Shown here: piece by piece, positions 55,521 through 63,679 of the stretch
How the letters are laid out: each line of letters starts with the position of its first letter
Numbering within the stretch: the first letter of the stretch is position 1
Assembly (NCBI GenBank): GCA_910574885.1
Contig: CAJTDD010000019.1
Span: 35,146-99,145 of the forward strand
Length of the DNA: 64,000 nucleotides
Direction of reading: 5' to 3'
DNA from: Lachnospiraceae bacterium
GTDB taxonomy: Bacteria > Bacillota > Clostridia > Lachnospirales > Lachnospiraceae
Notes under the pieces: model-generated
What the model was told of the DNA's origin: nothing
Database searches by the model: none
The model's input: the letters and a program-made list of their open reading frames with translations, nothing else
Made by a program: the position numbers and the translations under genes

Positions 55521-56333
55521 TTAATCCCACGTTAATTTGTATTCCAACACATGGCTCAACAATTTTCTTGGTTCAACATTAAACTGCTTTGCTAATTTCT
55601 GTATTCTCTCATCCAGCAAATGAATATTTTCTTCCTCACATCTACGAATATCCGCTTCCTCATGCAACAAAAATTCTGAAATACCATTAGGCTCTGCCCC
55701 AAGTTTCTCAAATAATCTTTGACTTGGATAATTTTCAGCATCAATTCTTACACGAAATTCCGACACATTCAGACGATTCTTTATTTCATCTAACATAACG
55801 CTAATTGCTCTATATCCAATTCCTTTGTGTTTCCACTTATTCAAAATTTCTATCGCTATCTCCCATTGTTCATGCGTAGTATTCTTTATACCACAATATC
55901 CGGCATATTCATTATCCACGATTACCGAAAACATTAATGCTTTATACTCTATATGTTCATTCCATAACATATTACGATAGGCTTCTTCTTTCATCATTGA
56001 CTTAACGATATTATTTTCCTTTTGCAATTCAATAAATATGTGTTTATCCGAATCCTGTACTTTTCGTAATATAATTTCATTTTCTGTAATAATACACTCT
56101 CCCATTGCCCAGAACTTTTTATAAATCTTTTTCCCCATTTCATCATTTGTAGCAATATCAATTAAACGTTCTGCCAGCAATGTATTCTCTTTATCCTTAA
56201 GAAAATTGATTGCTTCTTTCTTTTTTTCTTCAAAGGTTCTTCCATCTTCTTTTTCTATAATGTTCATAACTTTATGTATTGAATCTTCTATTGAAATTTT
56301 CATAGCGTTAGCAGCTAATGATTGATTTTTCAT
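55521..56333 (-). CDS. GNAT-family acetyltransferase with N-terminal extension
   Basis: Protein of about 270 residues. The first 80 residues are helical and unrecognised; from about residue 85 a GNAT domain of the ribosomal-protein-acetyltransferase type follows (ENEIILRKVQDSDKHIF, a NEYAGYCGIKN strand, KHKGIGYRAISVMLDEI for acetyl-CoA binding, and RIDAENYPSQRLFEKLGA). The last 50 residues form a helical tail. Substrate unknown; possibly accessory cargo of the island. The ATG at 56333 has GAGG 8 bases upstream. Confidence 0.8.
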   Translation of the reverse strand: MKNQSLAANAMKISIEDSIHKVMNIIEKEDGRTFEEKKKEAINFLKDKENTLLAERLIDIATNDEMGKKIYKKFWAMGECIITENEIILRKVQDSDKHIFIELQKENNIVKSMMKEEAYRNMLWNEHIEYKALMFSVIVDNEYAGYCGIKNTTHEQWEIAIEILNKWKHKGIGYRAISVMLDEIKNRLNVSEFRVRIDAENYPSQRLFEKLGAEPNGISEFLLHEEADIRRCEEENIHLLDERIQKLAKQFNVEPRKLLSHVLEYKLTWD

Positions 56334-56569
56334 CTTAACGACCTCTTCCATATAATGATAATTTTTATTTTATCACAAAACCGCCTTTTTGCATATTTCA
56401 AAAATATTTTAGAATAACAGCAGGACTAAGCCTTTTTGAAAATGTCCGGCAGAAAAAGGCACTAACTACCCCTATGCGGCGTTTCCCTATAAAACCCCCA
56501 CGGCATGATATTTTATGCAAAACAAAAGGGTATCTATGTAGCCGATACCCTCAATAGGTTTATGTGTTA

Positions 56570-57280
56570 TTATGCTATTTCTTCTTTCAATTCTTTCTTG
56601 TATTTGTAGTATGTTCCTTTTGATGTGTTATGCAAATATTCCCTCAATATCTTAGCATCGGAATATTTACCGTCAAAATCCTTTGATAAATCCCTTATAG
56701 TTTGCTTTATATGATCTGCTTTATCTGTCTTTATATTGCAACTTCCCTCTGGCCTGCCCTGCCTCTTACTTGAAGTAGCCTTACCCTCTGTCACTCGTTT
56801 AATAAGAAACTGTCTCTCATGCTCTGCCTGTTCAAACGCAAGCCGGATATTGTCTTTCAAGTTCTCCTGCTCAAACTCTGCCACAAGTTCAAGTATTCCG
56901 TTTATGAGATTATCCATTTTCTTATTACTGGATGATACTTTCTCTATATGCTTTTGTGTCCGGCGTTTATATTCGTCTGTATCTATATGCCGCTCTTTCA
57001 GAAACACAAGGGAAATACCCTTGCTCAAAAGTTCCATATACAGAGAAAAGCCTTCATCAGCATTTCTTGACATTCTACTGACTTCATCAAATATTATTGT
57101 ATCTCCCGGCTTTACCTTATTCAGCAGTTTTTTAAACTCTGCCCTGTTATCTATGTCTTTGCCAGATTGCTTTTCGGATATAATGATTGCATCACCATTG
57201 AATCCTATAATATTGTTTATCTGCCTTTCTACTTTCTGTTGGATTGTAGAAACTCTTACATAACCGTATATTTTACACAT
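56570..57280 (-). CDS. Serine recombinase (resolvase family)
   Basis: Recombinase of 236 residues. The catalytic domain begins with YGYVRVST (Arg9, Ser11) and includes FDEVSRMSRNADEGF, the conserved DR(L/I)SR-like site. A long helix follows (ILELVAEFEQENLKDNIRLAFEQ), then a helix-turn-helix region to residue 236 (DAKILREYLHNTSKGTYYKYKK). The size is that of resolvases/invertases rather than large integrases. It may resolve multimers of the island or invert a segment; an att target is not identified. Confidence 0.88.
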   Translation of the reverse strand: MCKIYGYVRVSTIQQKVERQINNIIGFNGDAIIISEKQSGKDIDNRAEFKKLLNKVKPGDTIIFDEVSRMSRNADEGFSLYMELLSKGISLVFLKERHIDTDEYKRRTQKHIEKVSSSNKKMDNLINGILELVAEFEQENLKDNIRLAFEQAEHERQFLIKRVTEGKATSSKRQGRPEGSCNIKTDKADHIKQTIRDLSKDFDGKYSDAKILREYLHNTSKGTYYKYKKELKEEIA

Positions 57281-57458
57281 AAGCTGTTCCCTCTCATTCC
57301 CTAAAACAGTTCAAAAATAATTATAAATAAATTTATACTAAAATTATACTTGTTGTTGCTGTTATTGTCAATAGAAAATGGTATATTTTAATCTATAATT
57401 TTTTTAGACTATTCAAAAAGAAAAATAGGAAAATAATACTTGTAGGGGAATCTGGGAA

Positions 57459-57487
57459 TTGTCTTAAAAGAAAGAATATGATAGAAT
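57459..57487 (+). promoter_or_regulatory. Promoter of the type I toxin gene
   Basis: TTGTCT (57459-57464) and TAGAAT (57482-57487) are 17 bases apart with TG one base before the -10 (extended -10). The leader to the toxin ATG is about 85 bases and contains an anti-Shine-Dalgarno stretch. Confidence 0.65.
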
Positions 57488-57520
57488 ATCAGAGAGGAAC
57501 AATCGTGTTGTAAGGTGGTA

Positions 57521-57572
57521 ACCTCCCAAAACTTCATGCCCGGTTTGCCGGAGTACATAAGAGGGGAGGTGG
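57521..57572 (+). promoter_or_regulatory. Toxin ribosome-binding site with upstream complementary sequence
   Basis: The strong site AGGGGAGGT (about 57563-57570) can pair with ACCTCCC about 40 bases upstream in the same leader (about 57521-57527; seven perfect pairs). This would hide the site in the full-length mRNA, as in other type I toxins whose message must be processed before translation. The pairing is inferred from sequence. Confidence 0.55.
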
Positions 57573-57577
57573 CGCAA

Positions 57578-57694
57578 ATGACAGCTTTTGAAATCATTTC
57601 GATTTTCATAGGTATATTAGCTCTGCTGATTGCCTTTGGTAGTTTTGTTATAGCGTTGCTTGCCTTTCTCGATAAGAGGAACAAGCGAAAATAA
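57578..57694 (+). CDS. Type I holin-like toxin (TxpA/BsrG-like family), 38 residues
   Basis: Small membrane peptide with one transmembrane helix (roughly residues 5-29, ISIFIGILALLIAFGSFVI within it) and the basic tail DKRNKRK, typical of the holin-like type I toxins of Firmicutes that depolarise the membrane when over-expressed. It is the only plus-strand protein gene in this part of the island. A strong AGGGGAGG lies 8 bases before the ATG. A convergent antisense RNA gene overlaps its 3' end. The toxin role is inferred from length, topology and locus architecture. Confidence 0.75.
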   Translation: MTAFEIISIFIGILALLIAFGSFVIALLAFLDKRNKRK

Positions 57695-57786
57695 ATAAGC
57701 CTACCTTGTATCTTGGCGGAACAGGTAGGCTTATCGTCTAATCTTGTGAGGTCAACCACTTTGTGGGCGGTTGTTTCCTCTTTTGT
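57688..57786 (-). ncRNA. Antisense RNA antitoxin (RatA-like) for the toxin
   Basis: Predicted RNA of about 100 bases starting near 57786 from its own promoter and ending at a strong hairpin: ATAAGCCTACCT (57695-57706) with AGGTAGGCTTAT (57723-57734), followed on the minus strand by TTATTTT. An inner hairpin AACC/GGTT lies around 57754-57774. It is complementary to the 3' end of the toxin message past the stop codon, so it could trigger RNase III cleavage or block folding. The convergent, 3'-overlapping design is that of txpA/ratA and related loci. Confidence 0.65.
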
Positions 57787-57792
57787 ATCTAT

Positions 57793-57821
57793 AATATAGC
57801 ATAATCCCCGGATAAATTCAA
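57793..57821 (-). promoter_or_regulatory. Promoter of the antisense RNA
   Basis: On the minus strand TTGAAT (57816-57821), 17 bases, TATATT (57793-57798) with TG one base before the -10. No open reading frame follows, which supports an untranslated RNA product. Confidence 0.7.
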
Positions 57822-57833
57822 GAAAAAATTCCG

Positions 57834-58184
57834 TTAATGCAAACCGTTAGGAAAATAATAGACTGTTGCCCTCTGTGGTTCTACAGGCTTAAAATACTCG
57901 TCCGGGTTTTCTCCGGCTTCTATTAACTCCTGTCTGCATTTCTCTATCCGCTGTAAAAGTTCTTCCCGGCTTTCACCGGTTATCGCCATCACATCATCTA
58001 AAGAAAAATACTCATGCTCATTAAATGCAGATGCAAGGCTCATTCTCAAACCGCTGTAGATAGCTTCTAATGACAAATCATAGTTTTGTATGCCATCATC
58101 TATAATCGGCTCTAATTCTGCTCTGGTAACGCCATATTTGCCATAATTCGCAAGCAAATTGTTTATAAGTGTGTCCTTTTCCAT
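57834..58184 (-). CDS. Hypothetical protein, 116 residues
   Basis: Not recognised. An all-alpha, acidic protein with a DVMAITGESREELLQRIEKCRQEL segment that is likely coiled coil. GAGG lies 9 bases before the ATG. It is encoded 22 bases after the end of the interrupted gene upstream, so they are one transcription unit of the island. Confidence 0.6.
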   Translation of the reverse strand: MEKDTLINNLLANYGKYGVTRAELEPIIDDGIQNYDLSLEAIYSGLRMSLASAFNEHEYFSLDDVMAITGESREELLQRIEKCRQELIEAGENPDEYFKPVEPQRATVYYFPNGLH

Positions 58185-58206
58185 AATGATCTACCTCGTT
58201 TTCTCT

Positions 58207-58680
58207 TTATCGTCCAAACAGAGCCATATTTTCAGCTATCGCCTTATGCCTTGCTATTGTGTCTGGAATTGCTAAAATTTCACTACGCTTTTTGTGTTCT
58301 TCCTCCAGCCGTTTAATATCTCGTGTTTTCGACGAATTTTTACGTCCAAAACCTGCTCACATCTGTTCAACATAATAAGCATATCTTTCAGGATTGTTTC
58401 GCCTGAATTTGCAAAGCATATTATTTTCCCCATATCTTAACGCTTTTATAAAATCCTCATAACCTGCAATCTTCTTTTCACCCATTGTGTTTACCTCGCT
58501 GTTTGTGCGTTCAGGCTCTTTTATTCGTCCAGAACAAATTCCGCAATAAAAATCCCATAACTTACTTGAATCTTCTTCTCCTATCTCCGCAAGCCGTTTT
58601 TCCCTTTCAGGAGTATTTGGAAGTGTGGAATACACATAATTATATATTTTTACCATGCGTTCATACTCTGCTTGATTCAT
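58207..58680 (-). pseudogene. Hypothetical island gene interrupted by an in-frame TGA
   Basis: The reading frame gives 107 residues to a TGA at 58357-58359, then stays open in the same frame for 49 more codons to a TAA at 58207, with protein-like, helix-rich content (RDIKRLEEEHKKRSEIL). The extension ends 22 bases before the next gene. The original gene was probably about 157 codons, broken by one substitution (TGG or CGA to TGA). Readthrough or a separate small gene are less likely as no start codon follows the TGA. Function unknown. Confidence 0.5.
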
Positions 58681-58746
58681 ATAAATTTCTCCCTCCTATC
58701 TAAAACTATACGGCTTATTTTTGAATGTGTTTTCAGTTAATCGCCG

Positions 58747-59331
58747 TTAAATATAACCGTATGGTGTATCATACTTTGATATATGCTCTTGCAAGCGTGG
58801 ATTTTCTTCAAGATAATACTTTTCGGGGGAATCTCTACAGTCTGCTTGAACCTCTATACACAATTGCCGAAATTCGTCTACCATCTGTTTTTCTTCTCCC
58901 TCCGGCACTTTCCCCCAAAAGTCAAAATCTGTAAATGATATTAAATCATATGGCAGCAGAAATCTAGCAAAATAATAATCCCACTTATCAGAATCCATCT
59001 TTTCAGTATCTACTATCTTCTTACACTCCGCTCTCTGCCGTTCTAATTCATCTATATCCATCGTTGATGAAATTGTCGGCTGTAAATACTTTGTTTTTAA
59101 CGTCATTGCAGGAGCAGGATAAAATTCATTTGGCGGCACCTCATGAAATGTTTTCTCAAACATCTGCTTCTCAATATCATATAAAATTCGATATGGCAGC
59201 AGTACCTTATTGAAATGTAGTTTTCCGAACGCCATTAAATGAAACGCCATAGCCCTGTGTTGCTTTCTGTCCAACTCTTTCTTTTTCTCCAATGCTTCAA
59301 GTGCCTTTTCTCTTTGCTCTGCATTCATCAT
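58747..59331 (-). CDS. Hypothetical protein, 194 residues
   Basis: Unrecognised soluble protein, starting with a charged helix (EQREKALEALEKKKELDRKQ) and containing several aromatic-rich stretches (SDKWDYYFARFLLPYDLISF). No motif suggests a role. Its start overlaps the terminase-like gene end by 4 bases, so translation is coupled to it. Possibly a partner in packaging or redirecting helper-phage DNA, but this is only by neighbourhood. Confidence 0.65.
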   Translation of the reverse strand: MMNAEQREKALEALEKKKELDRKQHRAMAFHLMAFGKLHFNKVLLPYRILYDIEKQMFEKTFHEVPPNEFYPAPAMTLKTKYLQPTISSTMDIDELERQRAECKKIVDTEKMDSDKWDYYFARFLLPYDLISFTDFDFWGKVPEGEEKQMVDEFRQLCIEVQADCRDSPEKYYLEENPRLQEHISKYDTPYGYI

Positions 59332-59915
59332 TCTTTAAATTCCCCCTCTATCGCTGGAACAAATTCACCTTTTTCATTATTCCACACAAGTCCTGCATCT
59401 GATATCTGTTGTTCTATTGTTGGTGGTTTTACTGGCGTTTTATCGCTAATAGCCTCAATCTTAAACTCCGAAGTGTTGACATAACCATGATTGTTAGATA
59501 GGTCAAACATTGCTATAACAGGTGGTATCTGCATATGATACGCTAATTCCTTTTTGCAGGCGGCGATTGCATTCTTTGTCTGTTTAATGAAATCCTGCCA
59601 ACTGCTGTCCCTTTGCTGTTCATAGGTCAATAATGTGCGTCTGGTTATTCCTAAGAATGTACATAATGCTTCAATATCCGGCACTAATTTTTTATCAATA
59701 TCTGGACTTGCATTGGTATCTCTCACATATTGAAAGTAATCAATAGTGGTTTGCTTAAATTCTTCCAATCCATCCCCTGTATCAGCATATGCCGGCGGTC
59801 TGCCCGTTTTCAAGCTGTCAATGGTCATGCTCAATACCGCATCAAGCGTATTATCCGCATCTATCGGCTTTGGCGTGAATCGTTTGTACTCCTTCGGTTT
59901 GATTTCATTTTTCAT
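59328..59915 (-). CDS. Terminase small subunit-like protein
   Basis: Protein of 195 residues resembling phage small terminases and related DNA-packaging proteins. The N-terminal part has the GRPPAYADTGDGLEEFKQ and IDYFQYV segments, then LCTFLGITRRTLLTYEQQRD as a helix-turn-helix-like core, and a late IAMFDLSNNHGYVNTSEF segment, all in the usual order. In satellites such a protein directs helper-phage packaging to the satellite genome. No large terminase is encoded here. Confidence 0.7.
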   Translation of the reverse strand: MKNEIKPKEYKRFTPKPIDADNTLDAVLSMTIDSLKTGRPPAYADTGDGLEEFKQTTIDYFQYVRDTNASPDIDKKLVPDIEALCTFLGITRRTLLTYEQQRDSSWQDFIKQTKNAIAACKKELAYHMQIPPVIAMFDLSNNHGYVNTSEFKIEAISDKTPVKPPTIEQQISDAGLVWNNEKGEFVPAIEGEFKE

Positions 59916-60010
59916 GTTACATCATCTCTCTTTCTGAAAATTTCCTTTTTTAGTGTAAAGAAACAACGTGATATGGTTAGTCCAATCATCTACAAATTTT
60001 CTATCCTACT

Positions 60011-60538
60011 TCACTTCAACACCTCCCTACAGAAATATTGAAACGTCGATACTATGTAGTAACCGCTGTATTCCGGGGAGATAAATTGTATATTAGTGCC
60101 AAATCTGTGTTCCCATGTTTTTAATGAAGCCATGAAACACGTTGGAGTAAATTCTGTTCGGTATTTGTGCCCGATAATATCAGAGTAACCGCCCGGTGCT
60201 TCAATCATCAAATATGATTTACAACTGTCACTTTTCGCTTTCAAAAATTCTGTTTCAAACTGCTGCCGTTTCTGTGCTAAATTGCCGGACAATTCTTCTA
60301 AACTGGCTTTTCTTTCAATAACAATGTCTTTGTGAAAATAAATATCCTCGCCTGCTGCCACCGCCGGAATCATAAATGAATAATCTCCATAATCTAGTTT
60401 TTCAGATTTATAAGATATTCCTTGTTTTTTAAAGTAATCTATAATGTGGCTGTTTTTCTTTTCCCTCGAATCCACCAGTATAACCATGCTTTTAGCAAAT
60501 TTCTTTATGTCCTCAACTGAAAATTTATATTGTTTCAT
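60011..60538 (-). CDS. ERCC4-domain nuclease
   Basis: Nuclease of 175 residues with the XPF/Mus81-type ERCC4 fold. The metal-binding motif is visible as VDSREKKNSHII near residue 22, LDYGDYSFMIP, and VIERKASLEELSG, matching GD...ERKxxxD/E. Bacterial and phage single-domain forms exist. It may cut branched or host/helper DNA during replication. It overlaps the next gene's start by 4 bases (ATGA-type overlap). Confidence 0.8.
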   Translation of the reverse strand: MKQYKFSVEDIKKFAKSMVILVDSREKKNSHIIDYFKKQGISYKSEKLDYGDYSFMIPAVAAGEDIYFHKDIVIERKASLEELSGNLAQKRQQFETEFLKAKSDSCKSYLMIEAPGGYSDIIGHKYRTEFTPTCFMASLKTWEHRFGTNIQFISPEYSGYYIVSTFQYFCREVLK

Positions 60539-60750
60539 TTCTTGAATTTCTCCTTATAAACTCGTTCCAATTCAGTAACTACTGTTAGTAGCAGATTAAC
60601 TACAAATTTGCACTCATTATATTGCTTTGCTATTTCACTGCTTTCATTAGCTACCAGTTCCCAATAACTATCATCTTCTCTAACATCTGAATATTTTTTG
60701 TGAAAATCCCAGACCGATTTATACATTTTAAAGTAGTCCATTTGTTCCAC
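60535..60750 (-). CDS. Hypothetical protein, 71 residues
   Basis: Small acidic helical protein, not recognised, with WDFHKKYSDVREDDSYWELVANES and a basic C-terminus. AGGTGG lies 6 bases ahead of the ATG. It is the first gene after the repeat-rich gap behind the primase gene and overlaps the nuclease gene, so both share a transcript. This small protein with the Trp-Asp-Phe start is often seen in phage replication modules, but I cannot name it. Confidence 0.6.
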   Translation of the reverse strand: MEQMDYFKMYKSVWDFHKKYSDVREDDSYWELVANESSEIAKQYNECKFVVNLLLTVVTELERVYKEKFKK

Positions 60751-60784
60751 CTACTTTCATAAAATTCGTTAAGAAAACCGTAGA

Positions 60785-60943
60785 ATCTCTTACATTCTAT
60801 TTACACATTTCAATTTGCAAAAGTCTCGGAACCCTTGATTTTACTGGGTTTGTGCAATTTGTGCAAATATCATGTAAAGGTTTGAAAACTAACTCTATAG
60901 ATACTTTACATTCTATTTACACAAACTACACATTGACTGTTTT
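60785..60943. other. Repeat-rich gap after the primase gene, candidate replication origin
   Basis: TTACATTCTATTTACACA occurs twice as a perfect 18-bp direct repeat (60790-60807 and 60906-60923). Between the copies are TTGCAAAAGTCT (60815-60826), the dispersed motif CCCTTGATTTTACTGGG (60832-60848) and two tandem TTTGTGCAA 9-mers (60849-60866). AT-rich, no gene. Position directly downstream of the Rep-like gene and the iteron-like repeats match origins of PICI and related elements. Confidence 0.5.
60832..60848 (+). repeat. Dispersed motif, copy 2
   Basis: CCCTTGATTTTACTGGG with TTGCAAAAGTCT 5 bases to its left; the copy at 63910-63951 has the same pair of blocks 13 bases apart. Lies within the candidate origin. 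Confidence 0.65.
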
Positions 60944-63232
60944 TTATTCAAAAGGAAGTGATGCATTATCATCTATTTCTATAAAATCTTCCTCTATAAG
61001 GACATATCCTTTTACCACGTTTCTAACAGTCTTTCCGTCAACCGTTCCGCTTGCAGAAAATAGCTTTCTTGTCTTCAATTCGATATAGAAATTATTCCTG
61101 CCGTCAATACCTAATCCTGAATCAGAACACCATTTTGAATAGGTCTCATATACTGCTTTTGCAGACACATTCTTATCAGATTTCACTAGACATTCCGATA
61201 TAAACCGTCCGATTTTATCAGAATCGCTTTCATACTCTTCTGTAGAATGCTGAATGGCAGCAGGCGGCGTTAATCCCTCTTTACGGTACAAATATAGACC
61301 ATCAATCATCCAATTTAGAATACCGGCTGATTCTTCTCTTAAATCATCTTTTAACCGCTTATTCTGCTCTTTCTCTTCAAAATGTTTGCTAAAGCTGACT
61401 ACCCTCACACGACCACTCTTGAAAATCGTGTTGTCAGTGATTGTTGGCAGATAATTTGTGTTTAAAATCAATTTGAATCTCGGCGTAAATGAAAATTCAT
61501 TCTGATGCAGAAACCTAGCTGTTACCCGGTCACGCCCGGTCAATGTTTTTACAAGTGAAGTATCGAAAATCATTCGTTTGGGAGGTTCGGACGCAATTAC
61601 AAGCCTGCTGCCCGCTAATTTCGCAATATCCGGCGAAGCTGTCCGGCTATCCTTATTTTGCTTAACGGCTAAAGTTTCCGGTGAAATTGTCGCTCCATAA
61701 TCCGCAAGTATTGATAGAATCGTCTCGCAAATTGTACTCTTGCCATTCCTTGTAGAACCTCCGTAAAAGAAATATAGTTCTTCCTCCGCTGTGCATCCAG
61801 TAAGGCATAGACCAAAGATTTTCTGCATATACTTAATTTTCTCTGTGTCACCCTCCATAATTTCAGAAATGGTCTTCTTCCATAATTCACAAGTGGCAGC
61901 AGGCTCATAATTTGCATTGCATACTTTTGATAATAATAAGTCAGCATTATGCTTCAATACTGTTGGTTTATCTCCCGATAAATCTAAAACGCAATTCTGA
62001 CAGTTTAAAAGAAAATCTTCCTTGTCAAGTTCTTCATTTTCAAAATAATTCAAGTCTTTTGCATCATTTACCATTGTATTTCTATCTCGATAATTCATCA
62101 GGCGTGACGCATATTTCAAATAGCTTTCCCTTTGCTTTTCATCTAATCCGGTGTTGCTAACCGCATAAGATAACAATGCATCTGCCAGTTTTTTAGCATT
62201 TCTTTTCGCTCTCATGCCCTCTGTGTCTGCTACCCACTTAATCCCGTTGTAATACATCCAGTCCTTTTGTGTGGGGTTGTATCGGCTCACATCCTTAAAT
62301 ACGGTACTGAATAGCTCCGCTGAACCTTTGTCATTTCTTGCGAATCTCTTAGAAGCATCTAATTCTATCAGCTTATCCACAAGAGAGATTCTTCTACTTT
62401 CTACATTCTTTACGGATTCTTTAACGGTATTTTTTCCTTGTTTAAACATCTGTTCAAACTCTGCCTTGCTATGTCCTGCATTAAAATAGTCTGTGATATC
62501 TCCCTTTGGCATATCCGACATAGGAACAATCACCCTTGCACTTTTAGCAATCCCTTGTAAATCTCTCTGAATCACGCTTACAACATGCTTTCCCGGTTCG
62601 TCATTATCTGCCAGTATAATTACATTTGCATTTTTGAATAACCCGGCAAAATCCTGTTGCCAATCATTCACACCGCCATAAGTAATAGCTGTATAACCTT
62701 TTGATTTAAGCGTATTTACATCTTTTTCGCCCTCCGGGATAAATATAGGCTTGCCCTCTGAAATTGCCTTATTTATGGCTTGTACGCCGTCAGGCGCATA
62801 GATAGATTTCAGTTCCCGACGGTTCCTGCCTTGCAATCCGTAGGTAAAACGCTCATTCTGAAGAACCCCATATAATATTTTTTTACCCTCAAGCCTAATC
62901 TTTGTAAAAGCATAGCCACCGTTAATAGAAACGTAATGGTATATCGCTTCAATCCGGCGTTTCTCTCTGCCCTCAATGTAGGCTTTCCATTTTTGGTTTA
63001 TCGGCTCAACATCATAAAAAGTATTTTTCTTTTCAAGTCCTGCTGCCCTTAAAATATCATCAACCTTGCATCCTGCATGACAATAAAATAATGTACATTT
63101 TTTCCCTTTTGTGATTGTCAGTGATGCATGTTTATCATCATGCGCCGGACATCTGCATTGCGCCTTAGTTCCATAGCGTTTTTTTATTTCAAATGGCAGC
63201 AGGTTACTTTCATATATTTCTATATCTGTCAT
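60944..63232 (-). CDS. Primase-helicase (CHC2/Toprim plus D5/SF3 helicase)
   Basis: Replication initiator of 762 residues. Order: a CHC2-like zinc finger (KAQCRCPAHDDKHASLTI and CTLFYCHAGC, about residues 22-60), a Toprim domain (IFIPEGEKDVNTLKSKGY and IILADNDEPGKHV, about 170-230), a D5_N domain, and an SF3-type helicase with Walker A GGSTRNGKST near residue 500 and ASEPPKRMIFDTSLVKTLTGRD downstream. This pri-rep organisation is used by satellites and some phages to start their own replication. It is preceded on the minus strand by the regulatory genes with a 4-base overlap and is followed by a possible origin. Confidence 0.92.
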   Translation of the reverse strand: MTDIEIYESNLLPFEIKKRYGTKAQCRCPAHDDKHASLTITKGKKCTLFYCHAGCKVDDILRAAGLEKKNTFYDVEPINQKWKAYIEGREKRRIEAIYHYVSINGGYAFTKIRLEGKKILYGVLQNERFTYGLQGRNRRELKSIYAPDGVQAINKAISEGKPIFIPEGEKDVNTLKSKGYTAITYGGVNDWQQDFAGLFKNANVIILADNDEPGKHVVSVIQRDLQGIAKSARVIVPMSDMPKGDITDYFNAGHSKAEFEQMFKQGKNTVKESVKNVESRRISLVDKLIELDASKRFARNDKGSAELFSTVFKDVSRYNPTQKDWMYYNGIKWVADTEGMRAKRNAKKLADALLSYAVSNTGLDEKQRESYLKYASRLMNYRDRNTMVNDAKDLNYFENEELDKEDFLLNCQNCVLDLSGDKPTVLKHNADLLLSKVCNANYEPAATCELWKKTISEIMEGDTEKIKYMQKIFGLCLTGCTAEEELYFFYGGSTRNGKSTICETILSILADYGATISPETLAVKQNKDSRTASPDIAKLAGSRLVIASEPPKRMIFDTSLVKTLTGRDRVTARFLHQNEFSFTPRFKLILNTNYLPTITDNTIFKSGRVRVVSFSKHFEEKEQNKRLKDDLREESAGILNWMIDGLYLYRKEGLTPPAAIQHSTEEYESDSDKIGRFISECLVKSDKNVSAKAVYETYSKWCSDSGLGIDGRNNFYIELKTRKLFSASGTVDGKTVRNVVKGYVLIEEDFIEIDDNASLPFE

Positions 63233-63423
63233 TTATCCCACCGCCCCTCTAATAAACCTCGTATCTGCTCGGCTTTCTCGTCAAGGGCATCCATTACACG
63301 CTGTGTATATACATAAAAATAAATGTCTTTGCTATGTTCTGTTTGTAGTCGTTCGTATATATAACGCTTTTTCATTAATTCTCTCTGCCGTTTTTCCAAC
63401 TGATATCTTTTTAGAAAATTCAT
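63229..63423 (-). CDS. Hypothetical protein, 64 residues
   Basis: Small, very basic helical protein (starts MNFLKRYQLEKRQRELMKKRYI). Not recognised; probably a coiled coil. Both ends overlap the neighbouring genes by 4 bases, which shows tight translational coupling in the replication module. Confidence 0.6.
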   Translation of the reverse strand: MNFLKRYQLEKRQRELMKKRYIYERLQTEHSKDIYFYVYTQRVMDALDEKAEQIRGLLEGRWDK

Positions 63424-63668
63424 TCAGATTCACCACCCTTTTTGTAAACAAATCCTGTGTGCATCCAGAACAAGCGAGGACTAATCCAATAAGTATATTG
63501 ACTGCTGCCCGGTAATTTAAAAGCCTTGCCAAACTCAACCATATTGTTTTGAAGCATTATTCTAAGCGTTTGCTTATCGGTTCCCATCGCCCTAGCGGCT
63601 ACTTCAATCGGCACCGATGCAGTATCGAAAACAGGTTCTTGAAAGACTTTGATTCCTTTTTCTTCCAT
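63420..63668 (-). CDS. Excisionase/MerR-type helix-turn-helix protein
   Basis: DNA-binding protein of 82 residues. Residues 16-45 (VPIEVAARAMGTDKQTLRIMLQ) form a winged helix of the excisionase/MerR-like type, then a Trp/Phe-rich strand (YTYWISPRLFW). Possible roles are excision (Xis) or transcription control of the module. It begins 12 bases after the preceding regulator gene. Confidence 0.7.
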   Translation of the reverse strand: MEEKGIKVFQEPVFDTASVPIEVAARAMGTDKQTLRIMLQNNMVEFGKAFKLPGSSQYTYWISPRLFWMHTGFVYKKGGESE

Positions 63669-63679
63669 ATCACCACCGC

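Noticed and set aside
57409..57759. 116-codon minus-strand frame opposite the toxin
   Set aside because: No ribosome-binding site, no protein character, and it spans the toxin gene, its promoter and the antisense RNA terminator.
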